DNA of 64,000 nucleotides from Bacteroidales bacterium (GCA_016707785.1 JADJGZ010000002.1:1-64000); one strand, 5' to 3'. Counted from the first letter of the stretch, positions 19,114-28,650 are shown. Translations and numbers: made by a program. Notes: generated by a model from the sequence alone, not told the origin.

Positions 19114-19971
19114 CTATTCTTTTACAACAGATGCCTGGAATCCATAGAGCATTGAAATCTCTTCTGCCCAAATTGTTTCATCCGGGGTCTCCAGAATGAT
19201 GGGAAGATCATCAAACCGAGGATCATTCATGATTCTCTGAAATACTTCAATCCCCATCAAACCTTTTCCAATACTATCATGCCTGTCGACTCTGCTTGCC
19301 AGAGCTTTCATAGAGTCATTCAGGTGTATTCCCTTGAGAAAATCAAACCCTACAATAGCATCAAATTGCTGAAAAGTGGTTTCATATCCTGCCGGATCTA
19401 CAATATTATACCCGGCAGTATAAGTATGGCATGTATCAATACAGACTCCAACCCGGCTCTTGTCTTCAACCCGGTCAATAATATATTTCAGATGTTCAAA
19501 TTTATATCCCAGGTTAGTTCCTTGTCCGGCTGTATTCTCAATGACTGCTATAACACCCTTGGTTTTTGACAAGGTAATATTTATAGATTCAGCTATTATC
19601 GCAAGGCTCTCTTCCTCAGAAATCTGGTTCAAGTGACTCCCAGGGTGGAAATTAAGGCGGTCCAGACCTAATAATTCACATCTCTGCATCTCATCAAGGA
19701 ATGCTGCCCTGGATTTTTCCAGGTTAAGAGGGTCTGGATGTCCCAGGTTAATGAGATAGCTATCATGAGGTAGAATCTGCGAAGGAACATAACCCAATTT
19801 TTCACAATTCTCCCTGAACTTAATAATATTGGTCTTAGTGAGCGGTGCCGATTGCCATTGCCGCTGATTCTTTGTGAATAAGGCAAAAGCCTTTGCTCCA
19901 ATTTCATGGGCATTGATAGGGGCATTTTCAACACCTCCGCCAGCACTTACATGAGCTCCGATATATTTCAT
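19114..19971 (-). CDS. nfo: Endonuclease IV
   Basis: A 285-residue AP endonuclease that cuts the backbone 5' of abasic sites in base-excision repair. The TIM-barrel metal-site motifs are all visible: GAHVSAGGG at the start, FHPGSHL, IENTAGQGTNLG, VCIDTCHTYTAGY, HLNDS, DRHDSIGKG and LETP near the end. These supply the three-zinc ligands. The length matches E. coli Nfo. It shares the window with mutY, ssb and ruvC but not an operon with them. Confidence 0.97.
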   Translation of the reverse strand: MKYIGAHVSAGGGVENAPINAHEIGAKAFALFTKNQRQWQSAPLTKTNIIKFRENCEKLGYVPSQILPHDSYLINLGHPDPLNLEKSRAAFLDEMQRCELLGLDRLNFHPGSHLNQISEEESLAIIAESINITLSKTKGVIAVIENTAGQGTNLGYKFEHLKYIIDRVEDKSRVGVCIDTCHTYTAGYNIVDPAGYETTFQQFDAIVGFDFLKGIHLNDSMKALASRVDRHDSIGKGLMGIEVFQRIMNDPRFDDLPIILETPDETIWAEEISMLYGFQASVVKE

Positions 19972-20031
19972 CTCCTGTTATTTTTTTGAATCCAGTCTTT
20001 AAAACAATCAATCCCAGGCATTGTTGGCTTA

Positions 20032-21171
20032 TCAGGCCATTAATTTGATCAGTTTTGAATAATCACCTGCACTAAATTTATATAAGCTCCCTTCAGCCTT
20101 ATTCCTGGTCCAGTATTGAATGATTTCCTCAAATTTATCAGCTCCGATTCCTACTTCAGAAAGCCTTACCGGTGAACCGATTTGCCTGAAAAATGATTCA
20201 AGCTTTTCAATGGTTTCTGTAATATCAGTAACCCCAAATAAATTCACCCCTAATTTCCCGATTCTTTCACCTGCCTGTTCATTGAAATGTCTCATCCAGG
20301 CTGGGTAGATAATAGAAAGAGAAGCCCCATGAGGTACATCATGCAATAAAGAAAGCATGTGACCCAGGGCATGTACGCCCCAATCACCGCCTGATTTACC
20401 ATTGGCCGTGAGAAGGTTTAGTGCCATAGTGGCATCATACATAATGGCTGCCCGTTCTTCATAACCACCCAGGTTATTAATCAATTTGGGACCCCAATCC
20501 ATCGCATCATTTATTATGGAAAAGATAAACCGGTCAGTAAGAGAGCATTCCCCTTGACCGAAATAGTTCTCAAGACAATGAGCGATGAGATCTGCAATAC
20601 CATAAGCCGTATAATTCTGCGGAACAGAATAGGTAAGTTCAGGATCAAGAAATGAGTGCCTGGGAAAAATTAGGTCTGATCGGTAACCATCTTTCCTTCC
20701 TGTTTTTTCGTTCTGTAAAACAGCAAAAGGATTCATCTCCGTCCCTGTTGCTGCAAGGGTAAGAACGGCTACCAAAGGGACTGATTTCTGTGGTTTTGCC
20801 CTATAGGTATAGAAATTCCATGCAGTATGATTAACAGGAATCGTTATGGAAATAATCTTGGCTGAGTCTATAACACTCCCTCCTCCAATAGCCAGGATCA
20901 CATCCACCTCTTTTTCCCTTCCCAGGCTGGCTGCTGCATCCACATCTTCCACCAATGGATTGGATTTAATTCCTGAATACTCTGTGATTTCAAGACCTGC
21001 AGTTTCAAGAAGTGCAATCACTTTGTCATAGACTCCATTTTTACGAATCGATCCTTTGCCATATACCAGTAAGACCTTTTTCCCATAAGGAAGTAAGGTT
21101 GAAGGTAATTTGTCAAGGACTCCCCGACCAAAATGCAAAACAGTAGGATTATAATAAGTGAAGTTTTCCAT
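20032..21171 (-). CDS. Iron-containing alcohol dehydrogenase (butanol dehydrogenase type)
   Basis: A 379-residue group III alcohol dehydrogenase, most like NAD(P)H-dependent butanol dehydrogenase/YqhD. The N-terminal nucleotide-binding domain carries GGGSVIDSAK (around 97-106). The metal ligands are the Asp and His in YGIADLIAHCLE and the His residues in HALGHMLS and HDVPHG. It reduces aldehydes or oxidises alcohols in the cytosol; the preferred substrate is not visible. It is a single gene, 60 bp from nfo, and a -7-like box lies just before its start. Confidence 0.92.
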   Translation of the reverse strand: MENFTYYNPTVLHFGRGVLDKLPSTLLPYGKKVLLVYGKGSIRKNGVYDKVIALLETAGLEITEYSGIKSNPLVEDVDAAASLGREKEVDVILAIGGGSVIDSAKIISITIPVNHTAWNFYTYRAKPQKSVPLVAVLTLAATGTEMNPFAVLQNEKTGRKDGYRSDLIFPRHSFLDPELTYSVPQNYTAYGIADLIAHCLENYFGQGECSLTDRFIFSIINDAMDWGPKLINNLGGYEERAAIMYDATMALNLLTANGKSGGDWGVHALGHMLSLLHDVPHGASLSIIYPAWMRHFNEQAGERIGKLGVNLFGVTDITETIEKLESFFRQIGSPVRLSEVGIGADKFEEIIQYWTRNKAEGSLYKFSAGDYSKLIKLMA

Positions 21172-21185
21172 CTATATGTTTTTTA

Positions 21186-21193
21186 CAAAAGTA
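21186..21193 (-). promoter_or_regulatory. Bacteroidota-type -7 element for the alcohol dehydrogenase
   Basis: The minus strand reads TACTTTTG ending 14 bases before the ATG at 21171. There is no TTG at 19-21 bp further upstream, so support is partial. A start here would give a leader under 10 bases. Confidence 0.35.
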
Positions 21194-21360
21194 TTAACAA
21201 GGAGTACATGAACCACTTAAACAAGGGAATGTTAGTAAATATAACCTAATTATAAAGTTTGATTTCAAACTGCTCTTTTTGTGGCATTTAGAACCAAAAA
21301 AACATCTGGGATGAAGATTCCTCCTTAGAACTGATACATGGAATTCAACAGAAAGGCTGC

Positions 21361-21368
21361 TATATTTG
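21361..21368 (+). promoter_or_regulatory. Bacteroidota-type -7 element for rnhA
   Basis: TATATTTG matches TAnnTTTG and lies only 7 bases before the rnhA ATG, implying a leaderless or nearly leaderless transcript. A -33 element is not clear. Confidence 0.4.
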
Positions 21369-21375
21369 CAGCTCT

Positions 21376-22011
21376 ATGAAGAAGCAGAAAAACAAATTCT
21401 ACGTGGTCTGGTCAGGCAAACAGCCGGGTATCTGCAATTCCTGGGAAGACTGCCGGAAAAGGGTAGAAGGCTATGAAGGTGCCCGATTCAAAGGATTTCT
21501 CACGCTTGAAGAAGCTAAAAGAGCTTTTGGCGACAATCCGTTCAATTATATTGGAAAGAAGAAGGAAACCCCTGTTAACACAGAATTGATCAGGAAAACA
21601 GGGATGCCGGTTATGGATAGTATTTCTGTGGATGCTGCCTGCAGTGGTAACCCTGGAGTACTGGAATACAGGGGTGTATATACCCGGACCGGGGAAGAAA
21701 TTTTCCGTCGGGGCCCCTATCCTGAAGGAACCACCAACATTGGGGAATTCCTGGCCATTGTTACTGGTCTGGCCTGGCTGCAACAAAAAGGTTGGAATGT
21801 TCCGCTATATAGTGATTCCAGAAATGGCTTAAGCTGGACAATGCAAAAGCGTGTCAATACCAAATTGGAACGGACTTCAAAGAATGATGAATTATTCCAG
21901 GTTATTGAAAAAGCTTTGAATTGGCTCCATAACAATAGCTACGATACAAAACTTCTCAAATGGGAAACAGCCGCCTGGGGAGAAATTCCCGCAGATTTTG
22001 GCAGGAAATAG
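21376..22011 (+). CDS. Ribonuclease HI with N-terminal viroplasmin domain
   Basis: A 211-residue enzyme that degrades the RNA strand of RNA-DNA hybrids. Residues 1-58 form the caulimovirus viroplasmin-like hybrid-binding domain (FYVVWSGKQPGICNSWEDC, then FKGFLTLEEAKRAF). The RNase H fold from about 80 has the complete catalytic set: Asp86 in SVDAACSGNPG, Glu124 in NIGEFLA, Asp147 in YSDSRNG and Asp207 in IPADFG. This two-domain form is common in Bacteroidota. The only possible start codon lies seven bases after a -7 box. It is convergent with the membrane protein gene that follows. Confidence 0.95.
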   Translation: MKKQKNKFYVVWSGKQPGICNSWEDCRKRVEGYEGARFKGFLTLEEAKRAFGDNPFNYIGKKKETPVNTELIRKTGMPVMDSISVDAACSGNPGVLEYRGVYTRTGEEIFRRGPYPEGTTNIGEFLAIVTGLAWLQQKGWNVPLYSDSRNGLSWTMQKRVNTKLERTSKNDELFQVIEKALNWLHNNSYDTKLLKWETAAWGEIPADFGRK

Positions 22012-22064
22012 TCCATTCAAAACACCCGGTGAAGGCTTTTAAACTTTACCACTGTGGGAAAATA

Positions 22065-23543
22065 TTAATGGTACCAGCCCATATCAAGCCCTATGCGCAA
22101 TAGAAAATGGATACCATCTAAAATCCCGAATCTTACTATCAGAACAAAAAGAATGGCTATAAGTGACCATTTAACAGCCGATGTACGGTGGAAGCGTGGA
22201 TAGGTTTTTCTATTCTGCTGATGATGAGGCTTGGTTTTTGAATTGAATAGTGGTGGAACAACAGCAAACAGGTAAGAGCCGAGGATAATCAGGTCATAAT
22301 CAAAAATGTTATCATGCTGAGGTACAACATATGTCACTTTAAGCATTACCATAATGCTACCACCTATTAACCAGGGTAGAATGAGCCGGCTAAAGACAAA
22401 TTGAAACCTGTTGTTTTTCCATGAATCGGAACCTGAAGACTCTGGCAGGAACCTAACAATATTCCAGCTCAACCAAATGATAAAACTCAGGAAAATCATT
22501 GAAAAGAATATCCTGAATGCAATACTCATATATAGCCAGTTTACGACAAAACCAAATCCCTGCCGTGTGATTGCTCCTGCAACAAATGCACCAAAAAACA
22601 TCATCATGGAGCCTAGGGTAAGCCATACAAAAAAGAGTCGCCATGTTGCCCCTATTTTAAACCTCCGCAATATAACATGCCGGTAAACAGCCCACATGAT
22701 CAGGGAAAACAAGGGTCCTGCCAGGGTAATAAAAATAATACTGGATTGTGTCCACTTTGGTGAGGTATTTCCAATCGGAAACATCACTTCATAGTAATAG
22801 AGAACAGAATCAATCTCATTGAATGAAGCAACTACCATGACAGCAAACTGGTAGACCAGCCAAACCAGTTGATAAGCGATCATGAACGCAGCTGTTGATA
22901 TAATGACAGGTCGGATATGTGCCCCGAAATTAAGTTTGGGTTTTTCAGTGTCAATAAGATCTGCAACACCTGGCAGAATGACAGGATTCTCCTTTTTTCT
23001 TCTGAAGAACCTGGTAAACCTATGAAATGAACTGGGTTTACTTCTTCTTTTCTGATGAATTCTGCTATGCTCCCTTTCAGTATTTGGGATTTGCAGGGGA
23101 GCCTCCTGTTTGAGGGAGAAAGACTCAGCCTCACTATTGAGCCGCTCTTTTGCCCTCTTCAATTCCTCAAAAGAAAGTACTTCATACTTTTCTTTCGATT
23201 GCGATTTCCTCCTCCTTTTAAACCTGCTAAAAGAAAATTGATCTAATAATCTTCGGAAAGTACTTTTGGCAGGTTTTCTCCTTCTGACATGAACCGGAAT
23301 TGGAGGGCGTTGCTGGTAATTTGCAGAATCAAAAAATTTTGTATTGTCAGCTGAGGTGTCAAAAGTACCCTGTGAAATCGCAGCCGCCTGAGCTTCCCTA
23401 ACCTCTTTCAGAGTCAGAAATTTAGTGTCCGGAGATGCCTCTTCAACAGGCTTCCCCCGGAACTTTTTGGGCCGATATAAAAATGGAAATATCTTTTTTA
23501 AATAATACTTGACATTCCTTTTATGACGATGATGCTTTGGCAT
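22065..23543 (-). CDS. Polytopic membrane protein with highly basic N-terminal region (paralogue B)
   Basis: A protein of 492 residues. The first roughly 205 residues are soluble and very basic, with repeated RRKK-type clusters and short VLSFEELKRA / FLTLKEVREA segments. Then come six or seven membrane helices. It is paralogous to the gene at 16767-18005: the shared landmarks are a first helix followed by MVVASFNEID, LYYYEVMFP, the GPLFSLI helix, and a GAFVAGxITR helix matching GAYLVGFVTR in the other copy. The start was set at the ATG at 23543 rather than nine codons upstream, because MPKHHRHKR begins the basic head directly. No enzymatic motif is seen and the function is unknown. Confidence 0.7.
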   Translation of the reverse strand: MPKHHRHKRNVKYYLKKIFPFLYRPKKFRGKPVEEASPDTKFLTLKEVREAQAAAISQGTFDTSADNTKFFDSANYQQRPPIPVHVRRRKPAKSTFRRLLDQFSFSRFKRRRKSQSKEKYEVLSFEELKRAKERLNSEAESFSLKQEAPLQIPNTEREHSRIHQKRRSKPSSFHRFTRFFRRKKENPVILPGVADLIDTEKPKLNFGAHIRPVIISTAAFMIAYQLVWLVYQFAVMVVASFNEIDSVLYYYEVMFPIGNTSPKWTQSSIIFITLAGPLFSLIMWAVYRHVILRRFKIGATWRLFFVWLTLGSMMMFFGAFVAGAITRQGFGFVVNWLYMSIAFRIFFSMIFLSFIIWLSWNIVRFLPESSGSDSWKNNRFQFVFSRLILPWLIGGSIMVMLKVTYVVPQHDNIFDYDLIILGSYLFAVVPPLFNSKTKPHHQQNRKTYPRFHRTSAVKWSLIAILFVLIVRFGILDGIHFLLRIGLDMGWYH

Positions 23544-23956
23544 ACCAACTTTATAATCAATTAAACACAAAACTACCCTTTTTCATCTATTTCTCTATGT
23601 TATGTAATAGATTTTTATAATCATACCCGGTAATTATTATTAATAAACAAACCCTTATATAGGTTATACTATAGTAATTAATATTTATTCGGATCAGGAA
23701 TATTAAATAGTTATCACCATATATAATTGGGGATGTTATTTAAACTGACGAGCACGAATTAGCCTTTGAAGAACAGCAAAGCTTAATCTAATTTGAAATT
23801 GTTTATGGCTCTGGGCTTTTTTAATAGAGTCCATCAGATCCTCCCCGACACCATAAATTAAGATTCCATTTTATTCAATTTTTTAATGCAATAAACTTGG
23901 CGTATCAGTACTTCTTTACGAATTTGCATCATTTAACAAATAAATAACCCACAATG
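23544..23956. other. AT-rich intergenic stretch
   Basis: About 400 bp of very AT-rich sequence between the divergent membrane protein and small surface-protein genes. I see no convincing open frame, RNA fold or repeat. The promoter of the next gene begins at its right edge. Confidence 0.5.
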
Positions 23957-23987
23957 TTGTTTCCCTGATAGGATTGGTGTACTTTTG
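23957..23987 (+). promoter_or_regulatory. Complete Bacteroidota promoter (TTG-N20-TACTTTTG)
   Basis: TTG at 23957-23959, a 20-bp spacer, then TACTTTTG at 23980-23987. This is the canonical form. It sets transcription near 23993, giving a leader of about 80 bases, and excludes the in-frame start at 23974. Confidence 0.75.
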
Positions 23988-24075
23988 CAGATTGAATATA
24001 AGATCAATAAAGGTAAGGAATTTTTTACTGGAGATCTTATATCAAACCAAAACCCCACCTAATAACCTGTTTGAA

Positions 24076-24336
24076 ATGAAAAGGATATCAAGGCTATCTT
24101 TCATAGCTTTACTTTTGGTATGTGCATTATTTGTTTTTAATATCGATACTGCTACCGGGCAAGTCCCACCACCACCACCTAACGGAGGACCTAATAGTGG
24201 TCATGGATTAGGAGGCAATCAGCCTGCAAGTCAAAATGCACCCCTGGGTGGAGGTTTAGGCATCTTAATGATACTAGGCTCTTTTTATCTTGGCAAAAAA
24301 GTATACGCTTCAAAGAACAACAACGAACAACTGTAG
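24076..24336 (+). CDS. Small exported protein with PID-CTERM-like sorting signal
   Basis: An 86-residue protein with a cleavable signal peptide (about 1-28, ending ATGQV), a Pro/Gly/Asn-rich spacer starting with six prolines, and a C-terminal PLGGGLGILMILGSFYLGKK segment followed by a short basic tail. That tail resembles the PID-CTERM sorting signal of Bacteroidota (P-I-D-G-G-L-G, a hydrophobic helix, then KK), with LG in place of ID. The mature part is little more than a spacer, so it may be a small surface or cell-envelope protein. The ATG at 24076 was chosen because the promoter lies just upstream and a signal peptide follows at once. Confidence 0.7.
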   Translation: MKRISRLSFIALLLVCALFVFNIDTATGQVPPPPPNGGPNSGHGLGGNQPASQNAPLGGGLGILMILGSFYLGKKVYASKNNNEQL

Positions 24337-24457
24337 TCCGTAAGCGGATTCGTCAATTTCATTCTTCCTTTTCATGCTGATCCTCTTACTTAGCTAATGG
24401 TAAGATTATGCATGTTTGCTATTCGTTCTGAAATCTATATGGAATCACAATGAAAAG

Positions 24458-25354
24458 CTACTTAAGGTCAAAGCTTCCCTGCCCGATTTCCCTGTCTTCA
24501 GTAAAAATATTGACAATATATCTTCCTTTAGGCAAATCCCCTGATGAAGCAGGATGCTCATAATAGGTGCAAATATCTGCGGCAGCCCCATCATAGTTTA
24601 ATGTTTCCATGGCAGAGAACTGCAGGGTTTGTCCCAGAAATTGAAAAGTATAAGATGGGCCCCGGGTTAAAATAGCATTATCAGGTTTGGCAATTCTGAC
24701 AAAAAAGCGCTGATAACCTGTTCCTACAAGTTTATTCTCGCTCACAGTAAAGCAAACCTTGATTTTATCAGTACGTGATGCTTTGTCTGTTACTTTCTCT
24801 TTATCTACACCTTTTGATTTTAAAGGAGTAGCTGAAACCTTATATGCTTTTAGCACAGCCGCCCTGTTGATGGTCTGGTTTAACTCTTCCTTATCCTTCG
24901 ACAATTCTGCACTTTTTTGTTGTTCAAGATTATAATCTATTTTTATTTTCTCGTTTTCTTGCCTCAATTGTCGGTTAACCGTATAAAGAGAATCAATCTG
25001 GCTTTCATATCCTTTTGTAATCATCTGCAATTGAAGCAGTTTCTTTTTCACTACACTCAACTCTGAACCCAGACCAAGAAGTTTTTTTATTTCATTTGCC
25101 CGTGCCCTTATGATACTGTCTTTGCCTACTAAAGAATCGTTCAGATCGCCATATGCAGCCTTCACTTTTTCATGTTCCATCAAAAGGGAGTCCAACTGCT
25201 CCTGGAGTGTTACCTTTTCCTCATTGGACGTTTTTGTTATGGTGATAACTTCCTTCTTCTGGTTCATGAGCATATAGGCCATTACAGCAATGATGGCCAC
25301 CAGAACACCTATGGTAATCTTATACCCTAATGTGTTTGCAGGTTTCTGATCCAT
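24458..25354 (-). CDS. Membrane-anchored coiled-coil protein, unknown function
   Basis: A 298-residue protein. It has a short cytosolic start and one membrane helix (about 11-29). A long Glu/Lys/Gln/Leu-rich coiled coil follows (about 45-165) and then a globular beta-rich C-terminal domain (about 175-298, containing KVCFTVSENK and the closing IGQGSFDLK). The layout is a periplasmic sensor or spacer anchored in the inner membrane. Similar proteins of unknown role are common in Bacteroidota. It is transcribed alone, opposite to the PID-CTERM-like gene; the terminator upstream belongs to the C69 peptidase gene. Confidence 0.65.
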   Translation of the reverse strand: MDQKPANTLGYKITIGVLVAIIAVMAYMLMNQKKEVITITKTSNEEKVTLQEQLDSLLMEHEKVKAAYGDLNDSLVGKDSIIRARANEIKKLLGLGSELSVVKKKLLQLQMITKGYESQIDSLYTVNRQLRQENEKIKIDYNLEQQKSAELSKDKEELNQTINRAAVLKAYKVSATPLKSKGVDKEKVTDKASRTDKIKVCFTVSENKLVGTGYQRFFVRIAKPDNAILTRGPSYTFQFLGQTLQFSAMETLNYDGAAADICTYYEHPASSGDLPKGRYIVNIFTEDREIGQGSFDLK

Positions 25355-25433
25355 AATTAGTTAATTTTAGCTTTTCAGGATAATAAACGCAAATTTAAGG
25401 ATTTTCTTTTATCTCATCAATGGGTAATTCCGA

Positions 25434-25467
25434 TAATAAAAAACCCGGCAATAAACTATTGCCGGGT
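25434..25467 (-). terminator. Rho-independent terminator of the C69 peptidase gene
   Basis: An 11-bp perfect stem (25443-25453 with 25457-25467) has a 3-base loop. On the minus strand it is followed by TTTTTT. It lies 45 bp past the stop codon at 25512. Confidence 0.88.
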
Positions 25468-25511
25468 GTACATAATTTAAATGTTTTTATATAATTAGCC
25501 AGGCTATATGC

Positions 25512-27188
25512 TTAATGGCCGCTTGATCCGATAACTTTGAATTTATCACCGGTTTCCTTGACAATTGTCTTGTAAAAATCTTCACTATAACCGGGTTGTT
25601 TTACCTTGGGATTCTTTTCACCGGCAACAGGGGTCTTAATATTACCATCCATATACTTGGTAAAAAGGTAATTATAAAGTTGTTTCCACTGGTAAACTGT
25701 GCTATTCCCCTGGTTCACCGAAAAATCAGTCAGAAATTGAACCGCATCAGTTTGTGATTTCTGTGACTTTTCAAAAGCAATTTTATCAATGGCAGGTACC
25801 ATTGCGATGAAGTTACCTTCCAGTTCAGCTTGTTTCTGAAGGATTTCAGGAATCATATCTTTGTAACGGGTATAGGCAAAATTAGTAACCTGGTTAAATA
25901 CCCAGAAAGCAGCATTCTCACTAAATGTCATCATATCTCCGTTTCCAACGGCAAAAGTCTCCGGAACCCTGGTCATACAGGTATACATGGGTACATAAAC
26001 CGTGCTGTAGGTATCATCAACACCAAACCAAATGATTCCGCCCAATGGAGAAGGGACAAAACTTCTTGATTGAGTGATAAATGAAAAACCGGTCTGTTGA
26101 GTCGAAATAGCTCTTTCATTGCAATATTCAACACCATCTACCTTCCAGGTAAGAGGGCGCCAACGTACAATACTTCCATAAGGGCCGGCACCTGCATCCT
26201 TTGTCATATCCAGAGGTGTATCCTGGTAATAGTCGCGCATCAATCCAAATGCATCAAGCAGGGTGAGCTTTTTGTCTGGTTTTACATATAAAGGCATCCT
26301 GTTATGAAGGTTTTCACCTTTTGCATAATCCAGATAAGCATCCATGCCTTTTGCAACTTTGTTGAATCCACTCCAAACCCTGGCTTCACAAAACCGTGCG
26401 CCTCCAAAATCTACCGGGGCATAAGTATCACTGAAACTGAAGTCCTTATCTTCTCCGCTAAACCAACCTTTACCCTTTGCAAAGGAAACAACATCTGATG
26501 AATAGATACAATTAGCCGGATCATTCAAGGGGAAAGTAGTGATACGTGCCTGGTTGGCATGTCCAGAAATATAACCATCAGGTATCCTGATAGCAACCCA
26601 CACAGCTCCTTTATTGTACTTCCAGGTAATCCGGCCTTTTTTATCCTTTACCTGTTCTGGTTTACCTTTACCAATCATCTCCATGATCCAAACTTCGTTG
26701 GCATCACTGATACTGAAGGATTCTCCTGAGCTGTAATATCCATATTCAGCCACAAGGCTTGTCATAATTTCGATAGCCTCCCTTGCAGTACGCGATCTTT
26801 GAAGTGCGACATATATCAGGCTTCCGTAATCCATGATCCCGGCTGTATCAATCAGTTCTTCCCTTCCACCATAAGTGGTTTCACCAATAGCAACCTGGTT
26901 TTCATTCATGTTGCCAATCACATTATAGGTCCTGCTGCTTTGTTTGATCTTACCCAGGTATTTACCTGTATCCCATTCATAGATATCCAGTAAGGATCCT
27001 TCGGGATAGGTTGCAGCCGGCCAGTGATAGAGTTCTCCAAATAAGGTATGGGAATCAGCTGAATAGCTAATCATACAGGAACCATCGGCTGAAGCTCCTT
27101 TTGTAATCAGGAAGTTGGTGCATGCTTTTGAAGGCATTGATATACCCACAGCAATGAGGCATAATACCAGGAAAAGTGTTCTTTTCAT
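25512..27188 (-). CDS. C69 family dipeptidase, exported
   Basis: A 558-residue N-terminal-nucleophile hydrolase of peptidase family C69 (PepD/dipeptidase A type). The signal peptide ends SKA and is followed directly by Cys23 in CTNFLITKGAS, so export processing would expose the catalytic cysteine. Further family marks are SYSADSHT, the NENQVAIGETTYGG block and the SISDANEVWIMEMIG block. It would cleave dipeptides in the periplasm or outside the cell, in line with the other peptidases in this window. It has its own terminator, and the cys cluster ends 114 bp upstream of its start. Confidence 0.92.
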   Translation of the reverse strand: MKRTLFLVLCLIAVGISMPSKACTNFLITKGASADGSCMISYSADSHTLFGELYHWPAATYPEGSLLDIYEWDTGKYLGKIKQSSRTYNVIGNMNENQVAIGETTYGGREELIDTAGIMDYGSLIYVALQRSRTAREAIEIMTSLVAEYGYYSSGESFSISDANEVWIMEMIGKGKPEQVKDKKGRITWKYNKGAVWVAIRIPDGYISGHANQARITTFPLNDPANCIYSSDVVSFAKGKGWFSGEDKDFSFSDTYAPVDFGGARFCEARVWSGFNKVAKGMDAYLDYAKGENLHNRMPLYVKPDKKLTLLDAFGLMRDYYQDTPLDMTKDAGAGPYGSIVRWRPLTWKVDGVEYCNERAISTQQTGFSFITQSRSFVPSPLGGIIWFGVDDTYSTVYVPMYTCMTRVPETFAVGNGDMMTFSENAAFWVFNQVTNFAYTRYKDMIPEILQKQAELEGNFIAMVPAIDKIAFEKSQKSQTDAVQFLTDFSVNQGNSTVYQWKQLYNYLFTKYMDGNIKTPVAGEKNPKVKQPGYSEDFYKTIVKETGDKFKVIGSSGH

Positions 27189-27301
27189 ATTTAGACGATT
27201 AGATGAATTGATTGGGATTTTTGAATCCGGAATCTGCTTAATTCCAGTTTCAAAGATAATAGGATTCTTTAATCTGAATCCCGAAAAACAGAAGGCTTGA
27301 A

Positions 27302-28591
27302 TTAATACTCCAAATCCTGTTCGATCATTCCAACACCCACGGTTTCGTTGGTGCCTTCATCAATCAGAATGACAGCTCCTGTTCTCCTGTTCTTTTGATA
27401 TGGATCGAAAAACAAAGGCTTGGTTGTCCGGATACTTACATGAGCTATGTCATTCATTCGAACCTCTTTATCATCAGTAATCTTCTCCAGGTTGTTCACA
27501 TTAACTTTATAGTGAACCTCCTTAATAAGACACCTTACATCCCGGGTTGTATGCTTTAAAGCATATTTCCCGTTTACCTGCATCGGGCGGGGATTCATCC
27601 AGCAAATTTTGAGATCAATATCCTGGCTTACCTGTGGGAGGTTATCATCCTTTACGATCATGTCGCCCCTGCTGATATCAATATCATCGGTAAGCTGGAG
27701 TGTAACCGACATAGGAGGGTAGGCTTCATCAAGGCTTTTTCCTAGCTGATCAATTGATTTGATGCTAGATTTATATCCCTCCGGCAAAACAATAACTTTA
27801 TCTCCCGGCTTGAAAATCCCTCCATCAATCCTTCCTGCATAACCCCGGTAGTCATGAAATTCCTCAGAAATCGGACGAATAACATGTTGTACAGGAAATC
27901 TTGCATCATCCAGATTATAATCACGATTAATGGGAATACTTTCCAAAACCTGCAACAGTGTGCCGGCATCATACCAATCCATATGGGCAGATGGTTCCAC
28001 GACATTGTCACCATGAAGGGCAGAAATCGGCACAAAGCGGTAATCACGGATCTTTATGATTTCTGCAAATTCTTCAAAGCCTTTCCTGATCGACTCAAAA
28101 ACCTCCCTGGAATAGTCCACAAGGTCCATTTTGTTTATACAGACAATAATATGCGGGATTTGCAGAAGAGCGGCTATATAACTATGCCTGTAAGTTTGTT
28201 CTGTGACTCCGTTCCTGGCATCAATCAGAATAATTGCAGCGTTTGCAGTTGATGCGCCGGTTACCATGTTACGGGTATATTGCACATGACCGGGAGTATC
28301 AGCAATAATAAATTTCCTCCTGGGAGTTGCAAAATACCGATACGCAACATCAATGGTAATACCCTGTTCCCTTTCAGCCCGGAGTCCATCAGTAAGCAAT
28401 GCCAGGTTGATATATTCATTTCCTCTTTGAATACTTGCCCGTTTTACGGCTTCAAGCTGATCTTCGAAAATGGATTTACTGTCATATAATAACCTTCCAA
28501 TCAAGGTGCTTTTTCCATCATCTACACTTCCAGCCGTAGTAAAACGGAGAAGTTCCATATCGAGGTATCCTTTTGATGAGAATTCAGTCAC
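27302..28591 (-). CDS. cysN: Sulfate adenylyltransferase subunit 1 (GTPase)
   Basis: A 429-residue GTPase subunit of ATP sulfurylase. It uses GTP hydrolysis to drive formation of adenosine 5'-phosphosulfate from sulfate and ATP. The G motifs are AGSVDDGKST (G1), DTPGHVQYTRNM (G3) and NKMD (G4); EF-Tu-like beta barrels follow. It lacks the fused C-terminal APS kinase found in some species, which agrees with a separate cysC upstream. It lies 59 bp after cysD in the order cysC-cysD-cysN. A second ATG at codon 12 is an alternative start. Confidence 0.96.
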   Translation of the reverse strand: MTEFSSKGYLDMELLRFTTAGSVDDGKSTLIGRLLYDSKSIFEDQLEAVKRASIQRGNEYINLALLTDGLRAEREQGITIDVAYRYFATPRRKFIIADTPGHVQYTRNMVTGASTANAAIILIDARNGVTEQTYRHSYIAALLQIPHIIVCINKMDLVDYSREVFESIRKGFEEFAEIIKIRDYRFVPISALHGDNVVEPSAHMDWYDAGTLLQVLESIPINRDYNLDDARFPVQHVIRPISEEFHDYRGYAGRIDGGIFKPGDKVIVLPEGYKSSIKSIDQLGKSLDEAYPPMSVTLQLTDDIDISRGDMIVKDDNLPQVSQDIDLKICWMNPRPMQVNGKYALKHTTRDVRCLIKEVHYKVNVNNLEKITDDKEVRMNDIAHVSIRTTKPLFFDPYQKNRRTGAVILIDEGTNETVGVGMIEQDLEY

Positions 28592-28650
28592 GGTAGTATC
28601 TGATAAATAAAGGGTTGTTGATAAATATGATTGTCTGCTGAAAGCTCCTC

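Noticed and set aside
23974..24075. Upstream extension of the PID-CTERM-like gene
   Set aside because: A complete TTG-N20-TACTTTTG promoter overlaps this stretch, and the signal peptide starts at 24076.
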